Shown piece after piece: positions 16,245 to 24,981 of a stretch of 64,000 bases of DNA. Origin of the DNA: Pseudoneobacillus sp042683745. Its GTDB lineage: Bacteria; Bacillota; Bacilli; Bacillales; Cytobacillaceae. A program made the position numbers and the translations under genes. The stretch's first letter is position 1. Each line of letters starts with the position of its first letter. The notes beneath the pieces were generated by a model that made no database searches, had not been told where the DNA came from, and saw nothing but the letters and a program-made list of their open reading frames with translations. The stretch lies in the NCBI RefSeq assembly GCF_042683745.1, contig NZ_JBHUJX010000025.1:248001-312000 (forward strand), in the 5' to 3' direction.

Positions 16245-17492
16245 ATGCTTCCGCAAAATATGGGAAGTGAAACAAATGTTAAGCTTCCTTTTTCCTTTTT
16301 CTTTTTTAGTATGGTTGCCTTACTTTTATCACAAACTATACTCGTTTTAAATACAGGAGAATTCGCAAGCGGCAATTTCCGAACACCTGCCATTTGGTCA
16401 GCTGCCCATTTATTTATACTCGGGTGGGCATTAATGGTTGCAATGGGATCAATGTATCAACTTGTTCCTGTAGCCTTTTTAACTCCTATTTGGAATGAAA
16501 AATTTGGTTATGTCCAGTTTGGAGTTTCCTCCGTTGGAATCATTAGTTTTGCCAGTTTTTTATTTTGGTCACCACAGCATGCTCTCATACCGGGAGTGCT
16601 TACAGTTTTAGGAATTTTCATGTTTCTTATTCAAATGCTCATGACATTAAGGAATCAAGCAAGGCCAAATATATTAACAGTCTTTGTCGGAACAGGCTTG
16701 CTATGTTTATTTTTAACTATTTTTTTTGGCATTGCTCTTATCATTTCATGGAAAACAGGATTACTAGGCGCTGGGTATCAAGCTTTCTTTAAAAGCCATC
16801 TCTTACTTGGTGTTGGAGGCTGGTTTACATTTCTAATATTTGGTTTCTCCTATAAAATGGTCCCGATGTTTTCACTATCTCACGGCTATTCAATGGGACT
16901 TGCTAAGTATGTTTATATTTGCTATGTAACAGGGATTGTCGTTACGATCATCTCCTTTTTCACAAATGAATCACTATTGATGAAACTAGGTTTCTTCCTT
17001 TTATTTATTGGATTTAGTTTATTTGCATGGCATGTTTCAATGATTATCAAAAAACGAATAAAAAGGAAGCTAGATAAGCCCTTTATGTTTGCATTATCTG
17101 GAATAGGCTTCGGCGTTTTTTTACACGCTTTGTTTTTTCTAAATCTGTTTACCCAAAATAAAACTAATTTAATAGGGCCATTATTATTCCTTTATCTCAT
17201 GCTTTGGATTGTACTAAGTATTTTAGGATATTTATATAAAATTGTTCCTTTCTTATGGTGGACTCATAAATACAGTAAAGAAATAGGCAAAAAAACCGTT
17301 CCTGCATTAAAGGATATGCTGAATGAAAACTTAGCAGTTACTTTATTATCTATACTGATCCTAAGCTGTTTTATCATATATCTTGGATTCATCATTCAAA
17401 TAAGCGCGATTTTGACAATTGGAATCGTATTGCTAGCATTATCCATCTTATCAACTGCCATTTCAATATTACTCGTTATATTAAATAAATGA
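16245..17492 (+). CDS. Polytopic membrane protein, haem-copper-oxidase subunit I/NnrS-like
   Basis: 415 residues with about 12 hydrophobic helices. Conserved-looking histidines occur at helix ends in AAHLFILGWALMVAMG, FKSHLLLGVGGWFTFLIFG and MFSLSHGYS. This is reminiscent of haem-b-binding helices of oxidase subunit I and of NnrS, but no H-x3-Y or HH CuB site is visible, so it is unlikely to be a true oxidase. NnrS-type proteins protect against nitric oxide. The ATG at 16245 is preferred over GTG 16236 because AGGTG lies 7 bases before it. Family assignment is by general resemblance. Confidence 0.65.
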   Translation: MLPQNMGSETNVKLPFSFFFFSMVALLLSQTILVLNTGEFASGNFRTPAIWSAAHLFILGWALMVAMGSMYQLVPVAFLTPIWNEKFGYVQFGVSSVGIISFASFLFWSPQHALIPGVLTVLGIFMFLIQMLMTLRNQARPNILTVFVGTGLLCLFLTIFFGIALIISWKTGLLGAGYQAFFKSHLLLGVGGWFTFLIFGFSYKMVPMFSLSHGYSMGLAKYVYICYVTGIVVTIISFFTNESLLMKLGFFLLFIGFSLFAWHVSMIIKKRIKRKLDKPFMFALSGIGFGVFLHALFFLNLFTQNKTNLIGPLLFLYLMLWIVLSILGYLYKIVPFLWWTHKYSKEIGKKTVPALKDMLNENLAVTLLSILILSCFIIYLGFIIQISAILTIGIVLLALSILSTAISILLVILNK

Positions 17493-17503
17493 GGTGTTAA
17501 CAA

Positions 17504-17800
17504 GTGGAAATTATTAAAAAAGTACGCGAAGAGTTAAAAACGGTTTATGACCCAGAGTTAAATATTAATGTAGTAGATTTAGGATTAATTTATGATATTA
17601 AGCAGACTTCTGACCGATCGGTTGAAATTGACATGACTTTAACAACTCCCGGGTGTCCATTACATGATAGTATCACGAGTGGTGTGAAGCATTGCGTAGA
17701 ACAAATGGCGGAGATCGATCAAGTAGTTGTTAATCTAGTCTGGCAGCCCGCATGGTCACCAGATAAAATGTCGGATGAAGCGAAGAGGATATTACGTTAA
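17504..17800 (+). CDS. DUF59/MIP18-type metal-sulfur cluster assembly protein
   Basis: 98 residues: VYDPELNINVVDLGLIYDI and TLTTPGCPLHDSI are the two signatures of the DUF59 (SufT/PaaD/MIP18) family. The reactive cysteine is in TPGCPL. A W-QPAWSP segment near the C terminus is also typical. Such proteins help insert or mature Fe-S clusters. The start codon is GTG at 17504 with GAGGTG seven bases upstream, overlapping the TGA of the membrane protein gene, so it is the last gene of the operon. Confidence 0.9.
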   Translation: MEIIKKVREELKTVYDPELNINVVDLGLIYDIKQTSDRSVEIDMTLTTPGCPLHDSITSGVKHCVEQMAEIDQVVVNLVWQPAWSPDKMSDEAKRILR

Positions 17801-17803
17801 AAT

Positions 17804-17856
17804 AAAAACGGTGATGAAAGATCGCTTGTTAGCGATCTTCTCCATCACCGTTTTTT
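17804..17856. terminator. Bidirectional terminator between the DUF59 and ypvA genes
   Basis: A long hairpin: AAAAACGGTGATG pairs with CATCACCGTTTTTT, and inside it AAGATCGCT pairs with AGCGATCTT. It covers the 3' end of ypvA. Confidence 0.92.
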
Positions 17857-19763
17857 GATATAGGAAGAATACTATTAATTTTATGAAGAACTTTTTCATT
17901 CATATTTTCGTCCATTAATATGTGAATTGTGCCTTTATCGTCATGACTACGAATCAATCTTCCAATACCTTGTCTTAAACGAAGAATCATATATGGCAAG
18001 TCCACTTCTTCGAATGGATTCGTTGCCCCTTCTCTTTTCGCTTCAAAAACTGGATCAATAGGTGGATAAGGCAAAGAATAGATGATTACATTCTCTAGCG
18101 ACCTGCCTGGGACATCTAGCCCTTCCCAAAGATGAATAGAACATAGGACAGAATGTTCATCATTTTGAAAGTTCGAAACAAGTGTACTTATTTCTGCGTC
18201 CCCTTCGAAATAAATAGGGAATGGCAACTCCTTTAAATAAGCCTTCACCTGCTTCATTTCTTCTGTGTTATTTAATAAAAGCAAAGCCCTACCTTCTGAA
18301 CGTAAAATTTCTTCCTTTACATATCGAAGTTTTTCATCCAATCGGTCATTTGAGAAGGTCGGCATAATAATTTTCATATTATCATCATAATCGAATGGGG
18401 ATGCGACTGAAAAGTGTAAGTAATCATCAATCCCAAGACTTTGCGCAATATAGTTAAAGGACTGATCATCAGATAAGGTTGCCGAAGAAAAGATGTAAGG
18501 TTTTTCCTGTGAAAATACTTCTTGGCGCATAATATCTTCCACTAATTTAGGCATGATTACTAGCGTTCTCTCTCCATGATGGTGTTCAAACCAGGTAATA
18601 CCCTTTTGGCCCTTTAAAAATAAAGATAATGAATAGGTAATTTGTTCTAAATATTCTTCAACAATCTTTAAATCATACTCATTAATTACGTATAACTCAC
18701 TTTCAAAAACAAGTTCTTCCTCTACTTGCTGTAATATGGTCAGAAGTTTAGACGCGGAATGAAGGACATTTTTGGTTTTTTCAACCTTATGTTTTTCCGA
18801 GCCTAAAGTTGATTGCGAGACATTTTCTAGTAATGTAAAAAATGATTCACTTTCAAATATGGCATCCTCGATTAGAAGTAATGTTTTTTCCCTCACATCA
18901 TTTGCCATTATTTTTGACAATAATTTTTCAAGTGTTTGTTCTGTAAACCGGTACGTTAACGCTTTCTGACAAGCATATTCCAAAAGATGACCTTCATCAA
19001 AAATGACACAGCTGCCTTCGGGAAGCAATGGCAATTGGCCTTCTCTTTTTCTCGATTCTTTCGTCCAAATATGCTCCATATAAAAATCATGTGAACAAAT
19101 AATAATGTCTTTTGCATTTCGATAATAGTCACGGTGTAAGGTTTGCCCACATCGATGTCTTTGGTGACAGCTAAAGCAATCCTGCACAGAATCCCATGCA
19201 ATTTGCTCCCACTGTTCGTCTTGCAAATGAGCAAAATCTTTACGGTCTCCATAATGGGTGAAAGTCTGCATCGAACCTTTGCCATGTACAAAGTCAGGAA
19301 GACCATGGAAGACTTCTTGAAAGACGTTCTCCTCTTCTCTTGCCATTGCTGACTCTAGCTTGTTAAGACATAAATAGGAATCCCTTGACTTTGCTAAACG
19401 GACATCCATATTTAATCCTAAAGCCGCTTCAATTTTAGCGATATCGCCTTCTTTTTTAACAAGCTGTTCAATTAATGTTTCATCTGCGCAGGCAATGATA
19501 GCGGGACGATTAGTATATCTAGCGTAGCAAATGGCATATAAAAGATAGGCAATCGTTTTTCCAGTTCCGACTCCCGCTTCCGCAAACATCACCTTTTTTT
19601 CTTTAAATGCTTTTTCTAATTGAAAAGCCATGTAAATTTGTTCATCGCGTATTTCAAACCCTGATTCGGGAAGTATATCGTAAAACACGTCTCCAATCCA
19701 ATCCCCTAATTTCTCATAAAAAGATTCTGTCTTCGAGACAGAAAACGGTAAACGATTTGACAT
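17829..19763 (-). CDS. ypvA: XPD/DinG-type helicase YpvA
   Basis: 644 residues, close to B. subtilis YpvA (640). Superfamily 2 helicase of the DinG/XPD group: Walker A AEAGVGTGKT near residue 65, DEGH box in IFDEGHLLEYA, and C-terminal motif VI LRQGIGRLIRS. An Fe-S domain between motifs I and II is indicated by cysteines in YLCLNKL, CFSCHQRHRC. It probably unwinds damaged or structured DNA in the 5'-3' direction. The repeat copy 2 lies directly upstream. Confidence 0.92.
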   Translation of the reverse strand: MSNRLPFSVSKTESFYEKLGDWIGDVFYDILPESGFEIRDEQIYMAFQLEKAFKEKKVMFAEAGVGTGKTIAYLLYAICYARYTNRPAIIACADETLIEQLVKKEGDIAKIEAALGLNMDVRLAKSRDSYLCLNKLESAMAREEENVFQEVFHGLPDFVHGKGSMQTFTHYGDRKDFAHLQDEQWEQIAWDSVQDCFSCHQRHRCGQTLHRDYYRNAKDIIICSHDFYMEHIWTKESRKREGQLPLLPEGSCVIFDEGHLLEYACQKALTYRFTEQTLEKLLSKIMANDVREKTLLLIEDAIFESESFFTLLENVSQSTLGSEKHKVEKTKNVLHSASKLLTILQQVEEELVFESELYVINEYDLKIVEEYLEQITYSLSLFLKGQKGITWFEHHHGERTLVIMPKLVEDIMRQEVFSQEKPYIFSSATLSDDQSFNYIAQSLGIDDYLHFSVASPFDYDDNMKIIMPTFSNDRLDEKLRYVKEEILRSEGRALLLLNNTEEMKQVKAYLKELPFPIYFEGDAEISTLVSNFQNDEHSVLCSIHLWEGLDVPGRSLENVIIYSLPYPPIDPVFEAKREGATNPFEEVDLPYMILRLRQGIGRLIRSHDDKGTIHILMDENMNEKVLHKINSILPISKNGDGEDR

Positions 19764-19788
19764 AAAAACCTCCTAGGAAAATTAAAAA

Positions 19789-19963
19789 AGCGGAAGCGCC
19801 TTGGTCAGCCCCGACAAGCAAATGCTTCGCCACCCAAAAAGTCGTTCTTTGACTTTTTGGGTGGCGAACATTTGACCTCGAGGTCGACAATAGCGCGACG
19901 TCCTGTCGCATTGTCGACACTAGTACATCCTGTACGTCGTGGCTAGGACGCTTGTGCTGGACA
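19789..19963. repeat. Modular palindromic repeat, copy 2 (long form)
   Basis: 175 bp. The inner hairpin is a perfect 18-base inverted repeat from TTCGCCACCC to GGGTGGCGAA. The right side carries an extra module: GTCGACAA...CGCGAC-gtcct-GTCGCATTGTCGAC, then CTAGTACATCCTGTACG, before the closing GGCTAGGACGC. It lies between the 5' end of ypvA and the ypsC terminator. Confidence 0.9.
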
Positions 19964-20003
19964 ATTTTAGAAGTCCAATACCGTTATACTTTCTTATATA
20001 TTT

Positions 20004-20040
20004 AAACAGTCTCGACTACTGTTGTCGAGACTGCAGTTTG
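20004..20040 (-). terminator. Terminator of ypsC
   Basis: CAGTCTCGAC (20007-20016) pairs with GTCGAGACTG (20024-20033), with TGTTTAAAT following on the minus strand. Confidence 0.75.
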
Positions 20041-20044
20041 ATGA

Positions 20045-21187
20045 TCATTCTTGAACTCGCGGTGGTCGTGGTCCCCAGTATTGGTATAAATCAGTGCGAA
20101 TAAACCCATTAAAAAGTTTTCGTTTTTTTGTCGCGGGTTTACCATAAAGCTGCTCGAAATTTTCATTAGAGGTTAAAATATACACTGACCAAGTATCCAA
20201 TTTAGTGAAGGCTTTTCCCATTTCTTTGTACATCGTTTCAACTGCACTCTTTTCCCCAATCCTTTCACCATAAGGCGGGTTCCCAACTATTACCCCATAC
20301 TGCAAATTAGTAGATATATCTCGTACTTGCATTTGTTTGAAACGGACTAAATCACCTAATCCTGCTTCAAAGGCATTTTCCTCCGCTATTTTCACCATAC
20401 GATGATCAATATCGGAGCCAAAAATTTCAAGTGGCTGATCATATTTAGCTAAATCTTCAGCTTCCAGGCGAACATCATTCCATGTTTGCTTAGAAATCCA
20501 GTTCCAACCTTCTGAAACAAAATCACGATTAAATCCAGGTGCTATATTTTGACCAATTAAAGCAGCCTCAATCGGAATAGTGCCTGAGCCACAAAACGGA
20601 TCAATAAATGGTTTATCGGGATACCAATTTGTTAACATAATAAGTGCTGCTGCTAATGTTTCTTTTAATGGGGCTTCCCCTTGGTCTGTTCGATAGCCGC
20701 GTTTATGTAAACCTTTTCCACTAGTATCCAGTGTTATGGTTGCAACATCTTTTAATAAAGCAACTTCAATTTTAAATAATGCACCGTTTTCTTCAAACCA
20801 AGTATTTCTTTTATAATGTTTCTTCATTCTTTCCACAATAGCTTTTTTCACAATTGCTTGACAGTCTGAAACGCTAAAAAGCTGTGATTTGACTGATTTT
20901 CCTGTAACAGGGAATTCTGCATCTTCCGGTAAATAGCGCTCCCAAGGTAATGCTTTCGTTTTTTCAAAAAGCTCATCGAAGGTTGTTGCTTTAAATTCAC
21001 CGATTACCACCTTGATTCGGTCGGCTGTTCTAAGCCACATATTACATCTAGCAATGGCTTTCTCATCGCCTTCAAAAATAATCTTTCCATTATCCACTTC
21101 ACAATCATATCCAAGTGCCCTTACCTCTTTTGCAACTAGAGCTTCCAAGCCCATAGCTGCTGTAGCAATTAACTTATACTTTGTCAT
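20045..21187 (-). CDS. ypsC: THUMP-domain RNA methyltransferase YpsC (RlmL/Trm14 family)
   Basis: 380 residues. The N-terminal ferredoxin-like plus THUMP region (1-150) is followed by a Rossmann methyltransferase. SAM-binding and catalytic motifs are FIDPFCGSGTIPIEAALIG and GVIVGNPPYGERIG (NPPY typical of N2-guanine methyltransferases), plus FGSDIDHRMVKIA. It probably methylates a guanine in 23S rRNA or tRNA. It is transcribed away from rnpB and ends in its own terminator. Confidence 0.92.
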   Translation of the reverse strand: MTKYKLIATAAMGLEALVAKEVRALGYDCEVDNGKIIFEGDEKAIARCNMWLRTADRIKVVIGEFKATTFDELFEKTKALPWERYLPEDAEFPVTGKSVKSQLFSVSDCQAIVKKAIVERMKKHYKRNTWFEENGALFKIEVALLKDVATITLDTSGKGLHKRGYRTDQGEAPLKETLAAALIMLTNWYPDKPFIDPFCGSGTIPIEAALIGQNIAPGFNRDFVSEGWNWISKQTWNDVRLEAEDLAKYDQPLEIFGSDIDHRMVKIAEENAFEAGLGDLVRFKQMQVRDISTNLQYGVIVGNPPYGERIGEKSAVETMYKEMGKAFTKLDTWSVYILTSNENFEQLYGKPATKKRKLFNGFIRTDLYQYWGPRPPRVQE

Positions 21188-21290
21188 TTTTTCACCTATT
21201 TTTCGTAATGTACAGTATAAATAGTACCGAACTAATTTATCACATCTTTATTTTAATGTCTTTATTTTCGAATTACAAACCCATACAAGT

Positions 21291-21318
21291 AAAAAGCCCT
21301 CCAAATCAAGGAGAGCTT
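21291..21318 (-). terminator. Terminator of rnpB
   Basis: On the minus strand AGCTCTCC pairs with GGAGGGCT (one G-T pair) around TTGATTT, followed by TTTTT. Confidence 0.85.
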
Positions 21319-21346
21319 GAACCTTCATCTTTACATTTATTTCATC

Positions 21347-21752
21347 AATTGCGTTCTGTAAGCCATGTTCTGTACCATAGTACTGCAAACGACTAAAAAG
21401 TCTTGTACACAGGTGGTAATCATCTATCTACAGAATCAAAGATCCTGTCCTTCTCTCTCGTTCATTTCCTTAGAGAAGGTGCCCCTACCATCGTTTGGGT
21501 TGCTCGCTCGTGGGGTTTACCGCGTTCCACCCTTTTCATTTCTGAAAAGGCTCCGTCACTGTGGCACTTTTATAGGTATTCATGCCATATCCGTTAAAGG
21601 ACTTAGGCATTTTCCCGGCCGTCAGCTAGAGTCTTGCTCTAACTGCCCTAGCTTATGATTTCGCTAGGCACGAACACTACGAGCATCTCAGCATCGTGCG
21701 AGCATGGACTTTCCTCTACAATTTACATTGCAGCGATTACCCGAACGCAATT
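21347..21752 (-). ncRNA. rnpB: RNase P RNA, type B
   Basis: About 406 bases on the minus strand, close to the 401 of B. subtilis. The 5' end carries GCGTTCGGGTAATCGCTGCA. Conserved blocks follow: GAGGAAAGTCCATGCTCGCA (CR I), GTGGAACGCGGTAAACCCC and the 3' ACATGGCTTACAGAACGC (CR V). Helix P1 is perfect: AATTGCGTTC at the 5' end (21743-21752) pairs with GAACGCAATT at the 3' end (21347-21356). The catalytic RNA matures tRNA 5' ends. Plus-strand reading frames across it are not genes. Ends are estimated from P1. Confidence 0.97.
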
Positions 21753-21828
21753 AATTACTACATGTTGTATTATATGTAATGATGATAACTAAATCAATGT
21801 TTTTAATTAGAAAATAAGGTAAACATTA

Positions 21829-22128
21829 TCAATCGTACAATTTACTGCCAAAAACATGCTTTTCAAGATTTGACAATCTTTTTAAAATATCAAAATTTGT
21901 TGTACCTGCAGATTGTGCCGGTTGACGACGTGAATTATCTTCAAGTTGTTTCTTCAAACGAAGATTTTCTTGTTGTAAATCTTCAATTTCTTGATGAAAT
22001 GTTTCATAGTCCTTAATAATAAAATCTAAAAATTTATCTACATCCTCTTGCTTGTATCCTCTTACTGATGTTTTAAATTCTTTTTCTAAAATATCCTTCG
22101 CCGTTAATTTCACTTTATCTGACAACAT
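21829..22128 (-). CDS. gpsB: Cell-division protein GpsB
   Basis: 99 residues starting MLSDKVKLTAKDILEKEFKT. The N-terminal DivIVA-like membrane-binding coiled coil (RGYKQEDVDKFLDFIIKDYE) and the strictly conserved C-terminal TNFDILKRLSNLEKHVFGSK are both intact. GpsB shuttles PBP1 between septum and side wall; ponA is also in this window. ATG 22128 follows GAGGTG at six bases; the upstream in-frame GTG is part of that ribosome-binding site. Confidence 0.97.
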   Translation of the reverse strand: MLSDKVKLTAKDILEKEFKTSVRGYKQEDVDKFLDFIIKDYETFHQEIEDLQQENLRLKKQLEDNSRRQPAQSAGTTNFDILKRLSNLEKHVFGSKLYD

Positions 22129-22200
22129 TACATTCACCTCGGAATATCTCCAATCATACCATCTATTTTTTCAAAAATAGTTGTGATTGTCAATTTTATC

Positions 22201-22764
22201 TTAATATTGATCCATTTTTTTACTCATTTCTTCCTCTACAATCAATTGTAAATCATAAAATGATATTTCACGTATCTCATAATTATGTGTTTCCATATAG
22301 CGTTTTGCTGCTTCATAGAAAAATTTAGGACTTCCTTCTTTTTCTGGATCATACATAATGATCGCCAATTCGCTTTTATGAAGCATAACTTGATTTTTCA
22401 AATAAAATTGTTTTGGATTTTCATATGGTTTATGCGTAATTGACTCGACAAAATCCGCCTGCGCCAAAACAGATTCATACCATTCTCTATTGTTTTCACT
22501 CCATGTCACTTCTTGGGAAAAAAATGGCGTCAACACAGCAAGTTTTAAATCAGGAAAATAGGTTTGAAAGTCAAAAACGACTTCTGCTGCCCATAATTCC
22601 ACTCCAAGTTGCCCACTAATGATTACCCATTCTAAACCTTCCTCAATTAACGGTGCTAACTCTTTCATAATAGCCTTTTTAATAAATTCTACTGATGCAT
22701 GATCTTTTTTGAATATCCCAAGCTCATGTGGCTTGTATCCTGTGATGGTTACATTCTTCTTCAA
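22201..22764 (-). CDS. ypsA: SLOG-superfamily protein YpsA (DUF1273)
   Basis: 187 residues from a TTG at 22764, giving MKKNVTITGYKPHELGIF, which aligns with the usual start of YpsA. The frame stays open to an ATG at 22812, but that would add 16 residues with no strong ribosome-binding site, while GAGGG lies about 10 bases before the TTG. Family motifs: ITGYKPHELGIF, VIISGQLGVELWAAEV (nucleotide/ligand loop) and YDPEKEGSPKFFYEAA. In B. subtilis and S. aureus YpsA affects cell division. The gene is next to gpsB as in B. subtilis. Confidence 0.9.
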   Translation of the reverse strand: MKKNVTITGYKPHELGIFKKDHASVEFIKKAIMKELAPLIEEGLEWVIISGQLGVELWAAEVVFDFQTYFPDLKLAVLTPFFSQEVTWSENNREWYESVLAQADFVESITHKPYENPKQFYLKNQVMLHKSELAIIMYDPEKEGSPKFFYEAAKRYMETHNYEIREISFYDLQLIVEEEMSKKMDQY

Positions 22765-22843
22765 ATGATCTTCGCCCTCATTTAAATTTTCTATACTAAT
22801 CATACTAGACAAAAGTCAAAATATGAACAAAATATTTAGAAAT

Positions 22844-23016
22844 GCGTGAGGCGCCTTGGTCAGCCCGACAAGCAAGTGCTTTGGCACCCGGAAAGTCGAT
22901 CTCTGACTTTTTGAATGTCGAACATTTGGACACGAGGTCGACAACTTCGCAACCTCCTGAAGCATTGTCGACACTAGAATATCCTGTAAGTCGGGGCTAG
23001 AACGCTTGCGCAAGAC
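22844..23016. repeat. Modular palindromic repeat, copy 3 (long form, decayed)
   Basis: Same plan as copy 2 but worn: the inner arms read TTTGGCACCCGGAAAGTC against GACTTTTTGAATGTCGAA, and the extra module reads GTCGACAACTTCGCAACCTC...GCATTGTCGAC. It lies between the ypsA 5' end and the cotD 3' end. Confidence 0.85.
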
Positions 23017-23095
23017 AATTTTCTAAGTCCAAAAATGTTATACTTTCTTACCTAATAAAAAAACAAGGGCATATGCGCCCCTGCTTCTTTTACAT

Positions 23096-23437
23096 CTATC
23101 TTCCTACTCCCGGATACATTCCAGGTCCTGGTCCGAATCCTGGGCTCATTCCCGGTCCTGCTCCAAATCCTGGGCCCATTCCCACTCCTGGGCCTGCTCC
23201 AAACCCTGGTGCCATTCCTGGTCCAGGTCCTGAGCAATTAAAATGTTGATGTGTGACTTCACCCACTACAGATTGAGTATGCGGGAAATAGTGCTTATGC
23301 TGGAAATTTTGATGATTGACTGTAGTCGTATGTGATGGATGAATATGTGGAACAATCGTATTTGCAAAAGTATGGTTTGTGCAACACTTTGTTGGGTGCA
23401 CAATGGCTGGCAAAATATTATTTGGTCGACAAAACAT
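23096..23437 (-). CDS. cotD: Inner spore coat protein CotD
   Basis: 113 residues. The N-terminal part is rich in His and Cys (RPNNILPAIVHPTKCC, HIHPSHTTTVNHQNFQHKHY, SVVGEVTHQHF), which is the CotD family pattern. The C-terminal third is a low-complexity Gly-Pro-Met tail of repeated GPG-x-x-PGFGAGPG units. AAAGGAGATT lies before the ATG. A sigma-K-like promoter is upstream. Position beside ypsA and the mrf genes matches B. subtilis. It should be made in the mother cell late in sporulation. Confidence 0.9.
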   Translation of the reverse strand: MFCRPNNILPAIVHPTKCCTNHTFANTIVPHIHPSHTTTVNHQNFQHKHYFPHTQSVVGEVTHQHFNCSGPGPGMAPGFGAGPGVGMGPGFGAGPGMSPGFGPGPGMYPGVGR

Positions 23438-23479
23438 TAGACAATCTCCTTTCGATATTTTATTAGTTGTTTACACTAA

Positions 23480-23507
23480 TAGCCTATGATGAAAGGGTTT
23501 ATCTTGT
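23480..23507 (-). promoter_or_regulatory. Sigma-K-type promoter of cotD
   Basis: On the minus strand AC, 17 bases, then CATAGGCTA, which fits the mother-cell sigma-K pattern AC-N16/17-CATANNNTA. Transcription would start about 35 bases upstream of the cotD ATG. Confidence 0.65.
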
Positions 23508-23730
23508 ACTAATGAAAATACCTATTTTTCATAAATTTATAGAATAGAATAAAAACTATCTTTTAAAGATGTAAAAATAAACGCAGTTAAACAAATGACA
23601 ATAAAGAATAAAAGTAAAATTGCTTTGTACAATGTGCCCAACTCCATTAAATCATAGTCATACAATTTTACATTTTACAGCTTCCATCCTTTTCAAACAA
23701 CAGGCAAATTATGGCGAATTATTGACAATT

Positions 23731-24981
23731 TTATTCTTTATTATTTTTACAAAGTTTCCCTCTATTTCTTTTTATTCTCTTTTCAATTTCTGAGATTCCT
23801 ATTTTTTTGGATGAGCCTTTATTAATCAGGTCTAATGCAATGTCGCAATAATGAATGGCTTTATTAAAGTCTTTAAAATGGTGCTCCCATATTTTAGCAA
23901 CCTCGATACATGCCTCGATTTGAATATCAGGATTTCCCTTTGATGTTACTACTTTTTGAAAATAGTAAAGGCTTTCGTCCACATTCTTTTGTTTCTTATA
24001 AACGTAGCCGAGATGTAATTGAGAATGTGTAGAAACCACATCATTTTTATTTTCAATCTCTTCATATACCTCTTTAGCAGAAGAAATTTCCCCGAGAGCA
24101 TTAAACCATCTACCTACTTCAAACTTTTCCTTGACGGTTTGATTTTGATCCTTACCTAAGATTTGGTAGGAAAGATGTGTATACAATGTGATTAACGATA
24201 GGATGTCTGATTCATTATGATGCAACATTTTAAACATTCCTTCAGGATCTTTTCTCTCAACATAATCAAAATAAATCATTGGTGCTAAAAAACCCGGTGT
24301 ATCATCCGTCCGATTGACTCCTAGTACCTCTTTTTCTACAATAGCTAGTTTCATTCGTTCTAAGCGATGCTTCCACATTCGTCTAGACGAATGAAACAAA
24401 TCAAAATGGCCGAATTCCGGAAGCTTCGGTACGTGATCACGAATTAACGTATGCCGGGTTTTTACTTGTGGCCAATCGAAGGATTTTCCATTATATGTAA
24501 CAAGTGTTTCGTAATCAACTTGACTTAAAAAACTATAATATAACGGAATTTCAGCACCTGGATGTGGCAGGATATGTTGTGTCAAGATGATCTCCTGCTT
24601 ATTAAGGGCTGCATGACCTAAAATAAAAATCGTATTCCCAACGCCACCTCCTAAACCAGTTGTCTCTGTATCAAAGAAAAACAACTGTTCTGCTTGAAAC
24701 CCTTTCGTGGATAAAGGATGGTTAAGATGGCTATGGTTCCATGACTCCACCGCATTAAGATATTCACCTAATTGATAACGACCGTGCTGAAACTGTAATG
24801 GAAAAGACTTTTTACGTATAAAACAGTATTGACCATCCATGAAAAAGGGGCTTGCTCCTTCATCTTGCCATTTATCTAAAAAGGGTATCTCCAACGATGG
24901 GCTTATTTGATGATTGTCGATTGCCAATTCCTTATTCACGATATGTGTTTTTATTCGATTTAACTTATTTTTAAGTGACAT
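23731..24981 (-). CDS. mrfB: DNA-repair exonuclease MrfB (YprB), RNase H-like fold
   Basis: 416 residues, near the 413 of B. subtilis. The DEDD-type 3'-5' exonuclease fold has its first acids at Asp104 and Glu106 in FFFDTETTGLGGGVGN; later motifs are VTYNGKSFDWPQ, FDLFHSSRRMWK and HHNESDILSLI. Residues from about 285 form TPR-like helical repeats. In B. subtilis MrfA and MrfB act together in a UvrA-independent excision pathway for mitomycin C damage. Its ATG overlaps the mrfA stop by 11 bases. Confidence 0.93.
   Translation of the reverse strand: MSLKNKLNRIKTHIVNKELAIDNHQISPSLEIPFLDKWQDEGASPFFMDGQYCFIRKKSFPLQFQHGRYQLGEYLNAVESWNHSHLNHPLSTKGFQAEQLFFFDTETTGLGGGVGNTIFILGHAALNKQEIILTQHILPHPGAEIPLYYSFLSQVDYETLVTYNGKSFDWPQVKTRHTLIRDHVPKLPEFGHFDLFHSSRRMWKHRLERMKLAIVEKEVLGVNRTDDTPGFLAPMIYFDYVERKDPEGMFKMLHHNESDILSLITLYTHLSYQILGKDQNQTVKEKFEVGRWFNALGEISSAKEVYEEIENKNDVVSTHSQLHLGYVYKKQKNVDESLYYFQKVVTSKGNPDIQIEACIEVAKIWEHHFKDFNKAIHYCDIALDLINKGSSKKIGISEIEKRIKRNRGKLCKNNKE

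Noticed and set aside
21365..21658. Plus-strand open frames of 97 and 64 codons
   Set aside because: They lie wholly within the RNase P RNA gene on the other strand and have no ribosome-binding site.
23052..23237. Minus-strand 61-codon Arg/Trp/Thr-rich frame overlapping cotD
   Set aside because: It is the alternative-frame shadow of the Gly-Pro repeat region of cotD.
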